A stretch of 64,000 nucleotides of DNA from Agrococcus beijingensis (GCF_030758955.1 NZ_CP132360.1:1657177-1721176); one strand, 5' to 3'; counted from the stretch's first letter, positions 55,280-64,000 are shown. Program-made: numbers and translations. Notes: a model not told the origin generated them from the sequence alone.

Positions 55280-56005
55280 TCACCAGCGACCGAGCCGCGA
55301 CGACAGCGCAGCGATCGCCGCGAGGCCTGCGGTCGAGGTGCGCAGCACGTGGTCGCCGAGCCGGGCGCGCACGGCGCCGGCCGCATCGAGCCGCTCGAGC
55401 TCGCCCGCGTCGATGCCGCCCTCGGGGCCCACGACCAGCAGCAGGTCGCGGTCGAGCGGCACCTCGTTGATCGAGCCGGGCGCGGTCGGGTCGAGCACGA
55501 CCAGCCGCCACTCGGCCGCGAGCCGCGCGAGCCCCTCGGTGTCGACGACGGCGCCGACCTCGGGCAGCCTCGGGCGGATCGCCTGCTTGCCGGCCTCGCG
55601 CACCACCTTGCGCCAGCGCTCGAGCGACTTCTCGCCGCGCTCGCCCTTCCACTGCACGACGCTGCGGCGCGCCTGCCACGGCACGATCGCGTCGACGCCC
55701 AGCTCGGTCGACGCCTGCACGGCGAGCTCCGCGCGATCGCCCTTGGCGAGCGCCTGCGCGAGGCCGATACGCGGCGCGGGTGCCTCGACCGTCTCGACGC
55801 GCTGCAGCACGACCGTCACCGCCTCGCGCTGGGCCGCCTCGATGACGCCCTCGGCGAGCACCCCGGCACCGTCACTGACGAGCACCCGCTCGCCGCGACG
55901 CATCCGCGAGACGACGGCGGCGTGGTGCGCCTCCTCGCCCGTCAGCGTCACGACGTCGCCGACCTCGGCACCCGCGAGCGCGTCGTGCCAGTAGCAGTGG
56001 GCCAT
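55280..56005 (-). CDS. rsmE: 16S rRNA m3U1498 methyltransferase
   Basis: SPOUT-fold methyltransferase that modifies U1498 of 16S rRNA; 241 residues. The N-terminal PUA-like region opens [20 protein letters not shown]; the knot has LVVGPEGGIDAGELERLDAAG and LGDHVLRTSTAGLAAIAA. It overlaps the dnaJ stop as ATGA (56005). Placement between dnaJ and the HIT gene is the standard actinobacterial order. Confidence 0.93.
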   Translation of the reverse strand: MAHCYWHDALAGAEVGDVVTLTGEEAHHAAVVSRMRRGERVLVSDGAGVLAEGVIEAAQREAVTVVLQRVETVEAPAPRIGLAQALAKGDRAELAVQASTELGVDAIVPWQARRSVVQWKGERGEKSLERWRKVVREAGKQAIRPRLPEVGAVVDTEGLARLAAEWRLVVLDPTAPGSINEVPLDRDLLLVVGPEGGIDAGELERLDAAGAVRARLGDHVLRTSTAGLAAIAALSSRLGRW

Positions 56006-57090
56006 CAGAGGCGCAGTCGGTCGCGCATCTTCGCGAAGAGGCCCTGCTTGAACTGCGCCAGGTGCGGCGCGGGCGCCTTGGTGCGCTCGCGGAGCTCGCG
56101 CAGCAGCTCCTCGGCGCGGCGGTCGAGCTTCTGCGGCGTCACCACCTGCACGCCCAGCTTCAGGTCGCCGCGACCCGAGCCGCGCAGCCGCGTCACGCCC
56201 CGGTCGGCGATCGTGAGGATGTCGCCCGACTGCGTGCCGGGCCGCACCTCGACGTCGACCGGGCCGTCGATGCCCTCGACCGTCGCGCGGGCGCCGAGCG
56301 CCGCGTCGGGCATCGACACCTCGACGGTGCCGAGCAGGTCGTCGCCGCTGCGCGAGAAGACGTCGTGGTGGCGCACGTTGATCTCGAGGAAGAGCGTGCC
56401 GGCCGGCCCGCCCGCCTCGCCGACCTCGCCCTGGCCGGGCAGCTGGATGCGCAGGCCGGTGTCGACGCCCGCGGGCAGGTCGACCGGGATCGTGCGCTCC
56501 GCGCGCACGCGGCCGTGACCGGCGCAGGTGGGGCACGGCTCGGGGATGGTCGTGCCGTAGCCCTGGCAGGCGGCGCAGGGCTGCGAGGTGACGACGTTGC
56601 CGAGCAGCGAGCGCACCTGGCGCTGCACGTGGCCGGAGCCGCCGCACATCGTGCAGGTCTGCACGCCGGTGCCGGGCGCGGTGCACGCGCCGTTGCAGGT
56701 CTCGCACAGCACCGCGGTCTGCACGCGCAGGTCGCGGTGCACGCCGAACACGACATCGGCGAGGTCGAGGTCGACGCGCAGCAGGCTGTCCTGCCCCGCC
56801 TGCCGACGCGAGCGCGGACCGGCGGAGCGGCCACCGCCGAAGAACTGCTCGAAGATGTCGCCGAAGCCGAAGCCGCCGGCGCCCACCGAGGGGCCGCGGT
56901 CGTACTCCGCGCGCGACTGCGCGTCGCCCAGCACGTCGTAGGCGTGCGTGACGTCCTTGAACCGCTCCGACGCCTCCGGGCTCGGGTTCACATCGGGGTG
57001 CAGCTCGCGCGCAAGCCGGCGGTAGGCCTTCTTGATGTCGTCCTGGCTGGCGTCGCGCTCGACGCCCAGTGTCTCGTAGTGGTCGCTCAC
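56005..57090 (-). CDS. dnaJ: Chaperone DnaJ (second actinobacterial type)
   Basis: Hsp40 co-chaperone that stimulates DnaK; 361 residues. J-domain HPD is in [16 protein letters not shown], then a Gly/Phe region, then a cysteine-rich zinc domain with four CxxC units (CETC, CTMC, CAAC, CPTC), though the first has NGACTAPG rather than the standard GxG. The GTG at 57090 follows the hrcA TGA directly. In actinobacteria this hrcA-linked dnaJ differs from the dnaK-linked copy. Expression is under HrcA through the CIRCE at 58119-58145. Confidence 0.95.
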   Translation of the reverse strand: MSDHYETLGVERDASQDDIKKAYRRLARELHPDVNPSPEASERFKDVTHAYDVLGDAQSRAEYDRGPSVGAGGFGFGDIFEQFFGGGRSAGPRSRRQAGQDSLLRVDLDLADVVFGVHRDLRVQTAVLCETCNGACTAPGTGVQTCTMCGGSGHVQRQVRSLLGNVVTSQPCAACQGYGTTIPEPCPTCAGHGRVRAERTIPVDLPAGVDTGLRIQLPGQGEVGEAGGPAGTLFLEINVRHHDVFSRSGDDLLGTVEVSMPDAALGARATVEGIDGPVDVEVRPGTQSGDILTIADRGVTRLRGSGRGDLKLGVQVVTPQKLDRRAEELLRELRERTKAPAPHLAQFKQGLFAKMRDRLRL

Positions 57091-58104
57091 TCAGTCCTCG
57101 CTCAGCAGCCGCGTCAGGTAGCGCGCAACTGCGCGCACCGCGGCCATGTTCCCTGCGTAATCCATCCGGGTGGGGCCCAGCACGCCCACGTGCCCGTCGC
57201 TGCCGTCGGCGCTGTAGGTCGAGGCGACGATCGACGCCTCGCCCAGCGGGCCCGCGAGCTCGCGCCCGATGCGGGTCACCACTTCGCCGTCGCTGCCCAT
57301 CTCGTCGAACAGGCGCAGCAGCGTCACCTGCTCCTCGATCGCGTCGAGCACCGGCGTGACGGTGCCCTGGAAGTCGCGCTCCTCGCGCACGAGGTTGGCG
57401 GTGCCCGCCATGACGATGCGGTCGCCGCCGGTGCCGTGCAGCATCTCGGTCAGCGCGTGCGCGACCGCGGCAGTCGCGTCGTGCAGGGCCTTGGGGGCGG
57501 ATGCGGCTGCCCCGGCCAGGCGCTCCAGCGCATCGTTGGGTGCGAGGCCGTCGACCGTCTCGGTGAAGGCCCGCCCGAGCGCGGTGGCCTGCTCGGGATC
57601 GATGTGCTGGCCCGTGTCGAGGACTCGCTGCTCCACCCGGCCGGAGTCGAGGATGAGCACGGCGAGCACCTTCGTCTCGGAGACCGCGACCAGCTCGACC
57701 CGACGCACGACGCCGGGACGGCGCAGCGGCACCTGCACGAGCGCGACCTGGTTCGTCAGCGACGAGAGCAGCCGGGCAGTGCGGGCGAGCACGTCGTCGC
57801 GGTCGACCGACTCGTCGAGGAACCTGGTGATGGCCAGGCGCTGGGCGCCGGTGAGCGGCTGCATGCGCTGCAGCCGGTCGACGAAGACGCGGTAGCCCTT
57901 GTCGGTGGGCACGCGACCCGACGACGTGTGCGGCGCGACGATCAGCTCCTCCTCCTCGAGGAGGGCCATGTCGTTGCGGATGGTGGCGGCGGAGACGCCG
58001 AACGCGTGGCGCTCGACGATCGACTTCGAGCCCACAGGCTCCCGCATCGCCACGTAGTCCTGCACGATCGCGCGAAGGACCTCGAGGCCGCGATCCGAGA
58101 CCAT
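57091..58104 (-). CDS. hrcA: Heat-inducible transcription repressor HrcA
   Basis: Represses chaperone genes by binding CIRCE; 337 residues. The N-terminal winged helix (DRGLEVLRAIVQDYVAMREP, VGSKSIVERH, VSAATIRNDMALLEEEELI) and the central effector domain, ending RMDYAGNMAAVRAVARYLTR, are typical. GGGAGG seven bases upstream supports the ATG at 58104; the ATG at 58130 lies in the operator. Autoregulated from the CIRCE at 58119-58145; first gene of the operon that continues through dnaJ and rsmE to era. Confidence 0.96.
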   Translation of the reverse strand: MVSDRGLEVLRAIVQDYVAMREPVGSKSIVERHAFGVSAATIRNDMALLEEEELIVAPHTSSGRVPTDKGYRVFVDRLQRMQPLTGAQRLAITRFLDESVDRDDVLARTARLLSSLTNQVALVQVPLRRPGVVRRVELVAVSETKVLAVLILDSGRVEQRVLDTGQHIDPEQATALGRAFTETVDGLAPNDALERLAGAAASAPKALHDATAAVAHALTEMLHGTGGDRIVMAGTANLVREERDFQGTVTPVLDAIEEQVTLLRLFDEMGSDGEVVTRIGRELAGPLGEASIVASTYSADGSDGHVGVLGPTRMDYAGNMAAVRAVARYLTRLLSED

Positions 58105-58118
58105 CGCGCTCCCTCCCC

Positions 58119-58145
58119 CTGGCACTCTCATCTGCTGACTGCCAA
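58119..58145 (-). promoter_or_regulatory. CIRCE operator for HrcA
   Basis: On the minus strand TTGGCAGTC, nine bases, GAGTGCCAG. It matches CIRCE (TTAGCACTC-N9-GAGTGCTAA) at 14 of 18 arm positions and keeps the exact nine-base spacer. It overlaps the -10 box by one base, as expected of a repressor site. Confidence 0.85.
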
Positions 58146-58150
58146 TCCTA
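58145..58150 (-). promoter_or_regulatory. -10 element of hrcA
   Basis: On the minus strand TAGGAT, immediately upstream of the CIRCE; the ATG is 40 bases downstream. Confidence 0.6.
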
Positions 58151-58256
58151 TCGCGCCGTCCGGCGGTTCCCATGGCGCGCACAGCCTCGACGGCGGACAA
58201 TGGGCGCTGCGGAGCCGTCTCGGCGGGCCGCACGACGATCTCATGAAAGGCACGCC

Positions 58257-59219
58257 ATGTCCGATCCCAACGCTCCGCGTCGCGAGGAGCAGCACGATCC
58301 CGCCGACGGTCCCGTGGAGGGCTTCTCCGTGACGGACGAGCAGCACGCCGCACCCAGCGCCCCCGCGCTCGGCGAGCCCGCGCAGTCGTTCTCGTCGCCC
58401 GGCGACGCCCCGGGGCCGCGGGCCGACGCGGTGAGCGATGCGCCCGGCCAGCCCGCGTTCAGCTCCGGCGATGCCGCCGGCCAGGAGTGGCAGCACGGTC
58501 AGCACCAGCCCGAGGGCGGGCAGGTGCCCGCCGCCGACTTCGGCCAGACCCCGTCCTCCGACTACGGCCAGCCCGCCTCGAGCGCTCCGCAGTTCGGCGC
58601 GGTGCCGCCGTCGCAGCCCTACAACCAGCAGCAGCAGCAGCCCGGCAGCGCGCCCTCCTACGGCCAGTCGGCGCCGGGCCAGTCGGCACCGGGCCAGTCG
58701 GCGCCGGGCCAGGCAGGCGCTCCGTTCGGGCAGCAGCCGCCCTACGGCGCTCCCGCAGGCAGTGCGCCCCAGTACGGCCAGCAGCAGTACGGCGCGCCCG
58801 GTCAGCCGCAGTACGGCGCTCCGGGTCAGCCGCAGTACGCGGCCGCTGCGCCCATGTCGCCGGTCGATGAGAAGAACGCCGGCATGTGGGGGCACCTCTC
58901 GGGCCTCTCGACCATCGTCACCGGCGGCTGGGGCGGCTGGATCGGCCCGCTGATCGTCTTCCTCATCTACAAGGACCGCAGCGCGTTCGCGAAGCAGGAG
59001 TCGAAGGAGGCGCTGAACTTCGGCATCTTCATGACGCTCCTCACGATCGGGTTCATCATCGTGGGCACCCTCCTGAGCGTCGTCGGCATCGGCGTCATCT
59101 TCCTGATCTTCTACTGGCTGCCCGGCCTGATGCAGGTGATCTTCTCGATCATCGGCGCCATGCGGGTCAACAACGGCGGCTCCTACCGCTACCCGTTCAA
59201 CTGGCGGCTCGTGAAGTAG
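58257..59219 (+). CDS. DUF4870 membrane protein with a Gln/Pro-rich N-terminal region
   Basis: A 320-residue protein: residues 1-205 are disordered and rich in Gln, Ala, Pro, Gly and Tyr, with tandem QSAPG (about 58670-58710) and GQPQYGAP repeats; residues 215-320 form a DUF4870 domain (AGMWGHLSGLSTIVTGGWGG, DRSAFAKQESKEALNFGIF) with three hydrophobic helices. The family is widespread and of unknown function. AAAGG lies six bases before the ATG at 58257. Divergent from hrcA, convergent with hemW. Confidence 0.85.
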   Translation: MSDPNAPRREEQHDPADGPVEGFSVTDEQHAAPSAPALGEPAQSFSSPGDAPGPRADAVSDAPGQPAFSSGDAAGQEWQHGQHQPEGGQVPAADFGQTPSSDYGQPASSAPQFGAVPPSQPYNQQQQQPGSAPSYGQSAPGQSAPGQSAPGQAGAPFGQQPPYGAPAGSAPQYGQQQYGAPGQPQYGAPGQPQYAAAAPMSPVDEKNAGMWGHLSGLSTIVTGGWGGWIGPLIVFLIYKDRSAFAKQESKEALNFGIFMTLLTIGFIIVGTLLSVVGIGVIFLIFYWLPGLMQVIFSIIGAMRVNNGGSYRYPFNWRLVK

Positions 59220-59253
59220 GCACCGACCCAGACCAGCAGCCCAGGGCAGCAGC

Positions 59254-60459
59254 TCAGGGCAGCAGGCGGCGCACCACAGCGTCGGCCAGGAGCCGCCCTC
59301 GCAGCGTCGGGACCACCCGGCCGGCGAGGGCGGCTCTGCCGTCCACCAGCTGCTCGGCCACGAGGCCCGCCACCGCGCGCCGGCCCTCGGGCTCGAGCAG
59401 GTCGATCGGCAGACCTTCCGCGATGCGCGACTCCAGCAGCACGCGCTCGACGCGCCGCGTCTCGTCGTCGAGCACCTCGCGCGCGAGCGCCGGCGAGGCC
59501 CCCGCCAGCAGCCGGTCGCGGTAGGCGGCGGGATGCTTCACGTTCCACCAGCGCACGCCGCCGACGTGGCTGTGCGCGCCCGGCCCGAAGCCCCACCAGT
59601 CGTGCCCGCGCCAATAGGCGAGGTTGTGCCGCGCGACCCGGTCGCCGCGCGCCCAGTTGGAGACCTCGTACCAGGTGTAGCCCGCGGCGCCCAGCGACGC
59701 ATCCGCCGCCTCGTACATCGCCGCCTGCAGATCGTCGTCGGGCGCCACCAGCTCGCCGCGGCGGATGCGACGGGCCAGGGCCGTGCCCTCCTCGACGATC
59801 AGCGCGTAGGCCGACACGTGGTCGGGAGCCATCGCGATCGCCGCGTCGAGCGAGCGCTGCCAGTCGGCCAACGACTCCCCCGGTGCGCCGTAGATGAGGT
59901 CGATGCTGACCTCCAGGCCCGCCTCGCGCGCCCAAGCGACGACCCGCGGCACCCGCTCGGGATCGTGCGTGCGGTCGAGCGCGGCGAGCACGTGCGGCAC
60001 GGCCGACTGCATGCCGAACGAGACGCGGGTGACGCCGCCTGCCTTCAGCTGGGCGAGGCCGGCGGCATCGATCGAGTCGGGGTTCGCCTCGACGGTGACC
60101 TCCGCGCCCTCGGCCAGGCCGAACGCATCCGTCACCGCCTGCAGCATCGCCACCAGGTCGCCCGAGGGCAGCAGCGTGGGCGTGCCGCCGCCGAAGAAGA
60201 CCGTCTGCATCGGGCGCAGCGGTCCCAGCTCGGCGAGCGACTCGCGGGCGAGCGCCACCTCGGCCGCCACGTCGGAGGGATAGCCGGCGCGCGTGGCGCC
60301 GCGCAGCTCGTCGGCCGTGTAGGTGTTGAAGTCGCAGTAGCCGCACCGCACCGAGCAGAACGGCACGTGGATGTAGGCGCCGAACGGCCCGTCGGCCGCA
60401 GTGCCCGCCGGCAGCCGGCCGTCAGCCGGTGCGGCCTCGCCCTCCGGCAGCCTGCCCAT
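59254..60459 (-). CDS. hemW: Heme chaperone HemW (radical SAM)
   Basis: A 401-residue radical SAM protein formerly annotated as a second coproporphyrinogen III oxidase. The cluster motif is YIHVPFCSVRCGYCDFNTY (CxxxCxxC), followed by FFGGGTPTLLP, ANPDSIDAAGL, SFGMQSAVPHVL and SIDLIYGAPGES. HemW proteins bind and insert heme rather than oxidise it in Lactococcus and E. coli. It starts two bases after the DUF1990 gene stop, in the run lepA-DUF1990-hemW, the usual actinobacterial neighbourhood. Confidence 0.93.
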   Translation of the reverse strand: MGRLPEGEAAPADGRLPAGTAADGPFGAYIHVPFCSVRCGYCDFNTYTADELRGATRAGYPSDVAAEVALARESLAELGPLRPMQTVFFGGGTPTLLPSGDLVAMLQAVTDAFGLAEGAEVTVEANPDSIDAAGLAQLKAGGVTRVSFGMQSAVPHVLAALDRTHDPERVPRVVAWAREAGLEVSIDLIYGAPGESLADWQRSLDAAIAMAPDHVSAYALIVEEGTALARRIRRGELVAPDDDLQAAMYEAADASLGAAGYTWYEVSNWARGDRVARHNLAYWRGHDWWGFGPGAHSHVGGVRWWNVKHPAAYRDRLLAGASPALAREVLDDETRRVERVLLESRIAEGLPIDLLEPEGRRAVAGLVAEQLVDGRAALAGRVVPTLRGRLLADAVVRRLLP

Positions 60460-60461
60460 CG

Positions 60462-61097
60462 TCAGCGGACGTCGATCGACCGCAGCACATCCATGTAGCG
60501 GTCGTGGTACTTCGCGCGCAGCGCCTTGCTGATCGGCGTGCCCAGCTTCGACCACCAGGCCGCCTCGCGCACGATGGCGCGGAAGTGCAGGAAGACGGTC
60601 TCGTCCTCGGCGATCTCGATCGTGAAGCGCTCCTCGCCGGCCTCCGGGTGCCCCTCGAGGGTGCCGATGATGACGCCGTGGCTGTCGGCCTCCTCCTCGA
60701 CCGCGATGACGCGCATCGGGGCGTGGATCTGGAAGCCGAGCACACGGATGCGCTGGTCGACCGAGTCGCCCGGCTGCAGGAACGGCTCGCCGTCGGGGCC
60801 GAAGTCCTGCTGCGGCTCGATGCTCGCGGGACGGCTCGCGTCGTTGCCGTCGAATCCGACGGGGCGGTAGACGGTGCCCTCCTCGGTGCCGACCACGTCG
60901 ACCTCGATGCCGGCGAGCCGCTGGATCTTCCAGGTGCGCAGCGCCGCGACGGCCGCGTCGAAGCGCGGGCGCCCGTGGCCGATGCGCGCGCGCCGCTGCA
61001 CGACGTCGAAGCCCTTCGGCGGGAAGCGCGTGAAGTCGAAGTGGGCGGTGGCGCCCACGGCGCCGTAGTTCGTGGCGCGATCGCGGATCTCGGTCAC
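60462..61097 (-). CDS. DUF1990 family protein
   Basis: A 211-residue protein of DUF1990. Typical stretches are [40 protein letters not shown] and [18 protein letters not shown], ending [20 protein letters not shown]. Function unknown. The GTG at 61097 overlaps the lepA stop as GTGA, and AAGGACG in lepA serves as ribosome binding site, so the gene is coupled to lepA; hemW follows two bases later. Confidence 0.87.
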   Translation of the reverse strand: MTEIRDRATNYGAVGATAHFDFTRFPPKGFDVVQRRARIGHGRPRFDAAVAALRTWKIQRLAGIEVDVVGTEEGTVYRPVGFDGNDASRPASIEPQQDFGPDGEPFLQPGDSVDQRIRVLGFQIHAPMRVIAVEEEADSHGVIIGTLEGHPEAGEERFTIEIAEDETVFLHFRAIVREAAWWSKLGTPISKALRAKYHDRYMDVLRSIDVR

Positions 61098-62944
61098 TTG
61101 GCGTCCTTCTTCGTCTCGCCGGTCGAGAGCGCGGCGATGAACGCCTCCTGGGGGACCTCGACGCGGCCGACCATCTTCATGCGCTTCTTGCCCTCCTTCT
61201 GCTTCTCGAGGAGCTTGCGCTTGCGGGTGATGTCGCCGCCGTAGCACTTCGCGAGCACATCCTTGCGGATGGCGCGGATCGTCTCGCGGGCGATGATGCG
61301 GGCGCCGATCGCGGCCTGGATCGGCACCTCGAACTGCTGGCGCGGGATCAGCTCGCGCAGCTTGCCGGCCATGAGCACGCCGTAGGCGTAGGCCTTGTCG
61401 CGGTGCACGATGGCGCTGAACGCATCCACCTGCTCGCCCTGGAGCAGGATGTCGACCTTCACCAGGTCGCCCTCCTCCTCGCCGTCGAGCTCGTAGTCGA
61501 GCGAGGCGTAGCCCTGCGTACGCGACTTCAGCTGGTCGAAGAAGTCGAACACGATCTCGCCCAGCGGCAGCCGGTAGCGCAGCTCGACGCGGTCGGCAGA
61601 GAGGTACTCCATGCCGCCGAGCGTGCCGCGGCGGGTCTGGCAGAGCTCCATGATCGCGCCGACGTAGTCCTTGGGAGCGAGGATCGTCGCCTTCACCATC
61701 GGCTCGATCACCGAGTGGATCTTGCCGTCGGGGAACTCGCTCGGGTTCGTGACGATGTGCGCCTGACGGTCCTCGGTCTCGACCTGGTAGACGACGCTCG
61801 GGGCGGTGGCGATGAGGTCGAGGTTGAACTCGCGCTCGAGGCGCTCGGTGATGATCTCGAGGTGCAGCAGGCCCAGGAAGCCGCAGCGGAATCCGAACCC
61901 GAGCGCCACCGAGGTCTCCGGCTCGTAGACGAGCGCAGCATCCGACAGCTTGAGCTTGTCGAGCGCCTCGCGCAGCACCGGGTAGTCGCTGCCGTCGATC
62001 GGGTAGAGGCCCGAGAACACCATCGGCTTCGGGTCGGCGTAGCCCTTGAGCGGCTCGGTCGCAGGGTTGCGGAAGGTGGTGACCGTGTCGCCGACCTTCG
62101 ACTGGCGCACGTCCTTGACGCCCGTGATCAGGTAGCCGACCTCACCGACCGCGAGGCCCTTCGCGGGGATCGGGTCGGGGCTCGAGACGCCGATCTCGAG
62201 CAGCTCGTGGCGGGCGCCGGTCGACAGCATCGTGATCTGCTCGCGCGGCTTCAGCGCGCCGTCGATCATGCGCACGTAGGTGACCACGCCGCGGTACGAG
62301 TCGTAGACGGAGTCGAAGATCATCGCGCGGGCGGGGCCGTCGACGTCGCCCTGCGGTGCCGGCACGCTGCGCACGACTCGGTCGAGCAGCGCCTCGACGC
62401 CCATGCCGGTCTTGCCGCTCACGCGCAGGACGTCGTCGGGGTCGCCGCCGATCAGGCCCGCGATCTCGGCCGCGTACTTCTCGGGGTCGGCGGCCGGCAG
62501 GTCGATCTTGTTCAGCACCGGGATGATCTCGAGGTCGTTCTCCATCGCCAGGTAGAGGTTGGCGAGGGTCTGCGCCTCGATGCCCTGCGCGGCGTCGACC
62601 AGCAGGATCGCGCCCTCGCAGGCGGCGAGCGAGCGGGAGACCTCGTAGGTGAAGTCGACGTGCCCGGGGGTGTCGATCATGTTCAGCGCGAAGGTCTCGC
62701 CGTCGAGCGCCCACGGCATGCGCACGGCCTGCGACTTGATCGTGATGCCGCGCTCGCGCTCGATGTCCATGCGGTCGAGGTACTGGGCGCGCATGTCTCG
62801 GCCGTCGACGACGCCCGTCAGCTGCAGCATCCGGTCTGCCAGCGTCGACTTGCCATGGTCGATGTGCGCGATGATGCAGAAGTTGCGGATGCTCGCCGGA
62901 TCGGTCGAGGCAGGCTGGAGTGCCTTGGTCGCTCGGGGGCTCAC
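61094..62944 (-). CDS. lepA: Elongation factor 4 (LepA)
   Basis: Ribosome-associated translational GTPase of 616 residues. G1 is [20 protein letters not shown]2 [11 protein letters not shown]3 [18 protein letters not shown]4 NKID; the LepA-specific C-terminal domain has [20 protein letters not shown]. The GTG at 62944 has AAGGA four bases upstream, and the fully conserved N-terminus starts a little later. Divergent from rpsT; first gene of lepA-DUF1990-hemW. Confidence 0.97.
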   Translation of the reverse strand: MSPRATKALQPASTDPASIRNFCIIAHIDHGKSTLADRMLQLTGVVDGRDMRAQYLDRMDIERERGITIKSQAVRMPWALDGETFALNMIDTPGHVDFTYEVSRSLAACEGAILLVDAAQGIEAQTLANLYLAMENDLEIIPVLNKIDLPAADPEKYAAEIAGLIGGDPDDVLRVSGKTGMGVEALLDRVVRSVPAPQGDVDGPARAMIFDSVYDSYRGVVTYVRMIDGALKPREQITMLSTGARHELLEIGVSSPDPIPAKGLAVGEVGYLITGVKDVRQSKVGDTVTTFRNPATEPLKGYADPKPMVFSGLYPIDGSDYPVLREALDKLKLSDAALVYEPETSVALGFGFRCGFLGLLHLEIITERLEREFNLDLIATAPSVVYQVETEDRQAHIVTNPSEFPDGKIHSVIEPMVKATILAPKDYVGAIMELCQTRRGTLGGMEYLSADRVELRYRLPLGEIVFDFFDQLKSRTQGYASLDYELDGEEEGDLVKVDILLQGEQVDAFSAIVHRDKAYAYGVLMAGKLRELIPRQQFEVPIQAAIGARIIARETIRAIRKDVLAKCYGGDITRKRKLLEKQKEGKKRMKMVGRVEVPQEAFIAALSTGETKKDAK

Positions 62945-63007
62945 GGGTCCTTCTCGATGGGGGGGTGCGGAAACCACCATTCTTCCACAGCGGATGGGTT
63001 GCTCGCG

Positions 63008-63037
63008 TTGCGAGGGCGCCCCGGCCGCTGGTAGAGT
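63008..63037 (+). promoter_or_regulatory. rpsT promoter
   Basis: TTGCGA (63008-63013), 18 bases, TAGAGT (63032-63037). Both boxes are recognisable and the spacing is normal, giving a leader of about 110 bases. Confidence 0.55.
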
Positions 63038-63150
63038 CGTTCGTTGGCTTCCCCTTCTTCCGCGCGCCTGGCGTGCGAGGGCGGGTCGCGGCGGGCTCAG
63101 GCGAGCGCAAGCCGCCGCCATTCATTCGACAGCAGAGAAGGACACCACAC

Positions 63151-63411
63151 GTGGCGAACATCAAGTCGCAGATCAAGCGCATCCTCACCAACCAGAAGGC
63201 GACCGACCGCAACCGCGCCGTCAAGAGCGAGCTCAAGACGGCCGTGCGCGAGGCGAAGAAGGCCATCGCCGCCGGCGACAAGGCCGTCGCGCAGCAGAAG
63301 GTCGCCGTCGCGGCCCGCAAGCTCGACAAGGCTGTGTCGAAGGGCGTCATCCACCGCAACCAGGCCGCGAACCGCAAGTCGGCCATCGCGAAGGCTGCCT
63401 CGTCGCTCTGA
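63151..63411 (+). CDS. rpsT: 30S ribosomal protein S20
   Basis: Binds 16S rRNA early in small-subunit assembly; 86 residues. The lysine/arginine-rich all-helical sequence ([20 protein letters not shown], then [33 protein letters not shown]) is unmistakable. The GTG at 63151 has AGAAGGA upstream. Single-gene with its own promoter and terminator, divergent from lepA as in many actinobacteria. Confidence 0.97.
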   Translation: MANIKSQIKRILTNQKATDRNRAVKSELKTAVREAKKAIAAGDKAVAQQKVAVAARKLDKAVSKGVIHRNQAANRKSAIAKAASSL

Positions 63412-63423
63412 GCTGACCGCTGC

Positions 63424-63453
63424 ACGAAGGGGACCCTGCGGGGTCCCCTTCGT
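63424..63453 (+). terminator. rpsT terminator
   Basis: Perfect 13-bp stem, ACGAAGGGGACCC (63424-63436) with GGGTCCCCTTCGT (63441-63453), TGCG loop, then CGTTG. It starts 13 bases after the rpsT stop. Confidence 0.9.
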
Positions 63454-63497
63454 CGTTGTGGGCAACGCGCGTGGGCGCCCCGCCACGGCCCGCCGCG

Positions 63498-63816
63498 CTG
63501 AGTGGCGCCCCCGGTGCCTGAGTGGCGCCCCCGGCACCTGAGTGGCGGCCCCGGCACCTGAGTGGCGCCTCGGGCAGCTGAGTGGCGGCCCCGGCAGCTG
63601 AGTGGCGCCTCCGGCACCTGAGTGGCGGCTCCGGCACCTGAGTGGCGGCCCCGGCACCTGAGTGGCGCCTCCGGCACCTGAGTGGCGGCCCCGGCAGCTG
63701 AGTGGCGCCTCCGGCACCTGAGTGGCGGCTCCGGCACCTGAGTGGCGACTCCGGCACCTGAGTGGCGACTCCGGCAGCTGAGTGGCGCCGCGGTGCCTGA
63801 TTGTCGCCTCCGTGTC
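63498..63816. repeat. 20-bp tandem array, 15 units plus a degenerate one
   Basis: Fifteen consecutive units start at 63498 and recur every 20 bases (the last is 19). Each opens with an invariant CTGAGTGGCG, followed by ten bases that vary at four or five positions around CCTCCGGCAC. A degenerate sixteenth unit follows at 63797. The period is not a multiple of three and each unit carries TGA on the plus strand, so it is not a protein repeat. No gene lies in 63454-64000. Confidence 0.95.
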
Positions 63817-63940
63817 GCGCCTGGCCCTCCTCTCTCAGGCGCTCGTGTGCGGTCTGCGATCGACGGCGCGTCGACGCAACGACGCCCGAAGACGCGAGCG
63901 TCCAAGCGAGCGCGGCCACACCCGCATGACGCGGAGCCGC

Positions 63941-64000
63941 TACTCGCATGCGGCAGCCGCCACTCACACGCGGGCGCCGCCACTCACACGCGGGCGCCGC
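63941..64000. repeat. Second 20-bp array, opposite strand, cut by the window edge
   Basis: Two identical 20-bp units (63961-63980 and 63981-64000) and one degenerate one (63941-63960). Read on the minus strand the units contain TGAGTGGCGGC across their junction, the same core as the array at 63498-63816 on the plus strand, with a different filler (GCCCGCGTG). It continues beyond the window. Confidence 0.85.

Noticed and set aside
63498..63816. CRISPR array
   Set aside because: Units are 20 bp end to end without unique spacers, and the variable half is itself similar in every unit; no cas genes are near.
62142..63983. Long minus-strand reading frames across lepA, rpsT and the repeat array
   Set aside because: They are antisense to lepA and rpsT or translate the 20-bp repeats; high GC keeps the frame open but there is no family similarity.

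Overview
The window looks like a chromosomal segment of a high-GC actinobacterium, most likely Microbacteriaceae. The reasons are the DUF4191-glnA-glnE block, a PucR-type FasR-fabD-fabH-acpP-fabF-DUF3145 cluster, DUF1684 and SPOR-like proteins, the order rpsT-lepA-hemW-hrcA-dnaJ-rsmE-HIT-phoH-ybeY-era, an intergenic repeat of the type seen throughout Microbacteriaceae (51166-51200), and very many leaderless genes. An Agrococcus-like genus is possible, but the sequence alone does not settle it. Almost everything is housekeeping. No prophage, transposase or CRISPR array was seen.

Layout. 1-4056: the end of a DUF58 protein, a transglutaminase-like membrane protein and a DUF4191 protein, with a damaged junction at a 15-bp tandem repeat near 2800-2890 where an opposite-strand pseudokinase fragment also ends. 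4058-10252: nitrogen assimilation, with glnA behind a four-part GlnR-type site, and glnA2-glnE (second glutamine synthetase plus adenylyltransferase) on the other strand. 10318-17548: panB, map, polyphosphate glucokinase and a fructose PTS operon (DeoR regulator, fruK, fruA). 17600-21348: RNase P RNA, a GNAT protein, a coiled-coil CdsZ-like protein, a Nif3-like protein, tRNA-Val and a peroxiredoxin. 21498-28968: aceE and the fatty-acid synthesis operon. 29030-37994: mostly small single genes, a glycosyltransferase with a membrane partner, an LtrA-like protein and peptide deformylase. 38003-38246: tRNA-Asn with a duplicated 3' end. 38360-46380, mostly minus strand: dnaG, dgt, dusB, glyS, uppS, recO. 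46383-48255: leuA with a leader-peptide attenuator. 48325-50209: a two-component system. 50367-57090: an FkbM methyltransferase facing the era-CBS protein-ybeY-phoH-HIT-rsmE-dnaJ operon. 57091-63411: hrcA with a CIRCE operator, hemW, DUF1990, lepA and rpsT.

How the genes work together: GlnA is controlled by adenylylation through GlnE and probably transcriptionally by GlnR. FruR, FruK and FruA import fructose and convert it to fructose-1,6-bisphosphate, and PpgK phosphorylates glucose. AceE supplies acetyl-CoA to the downstream fab operon. HrcA represses its own operon, which carries dnaJ. LeuA expression is coupled to leucyl-tRNA supply through a 13-codon leader.

The least explained feature is at the right end (63498-64000): at least 15 tandem 20-bp units with an invariant ten-base core, followed by a second 20-bp array on the opposite strand sharing the same core and running off the window.
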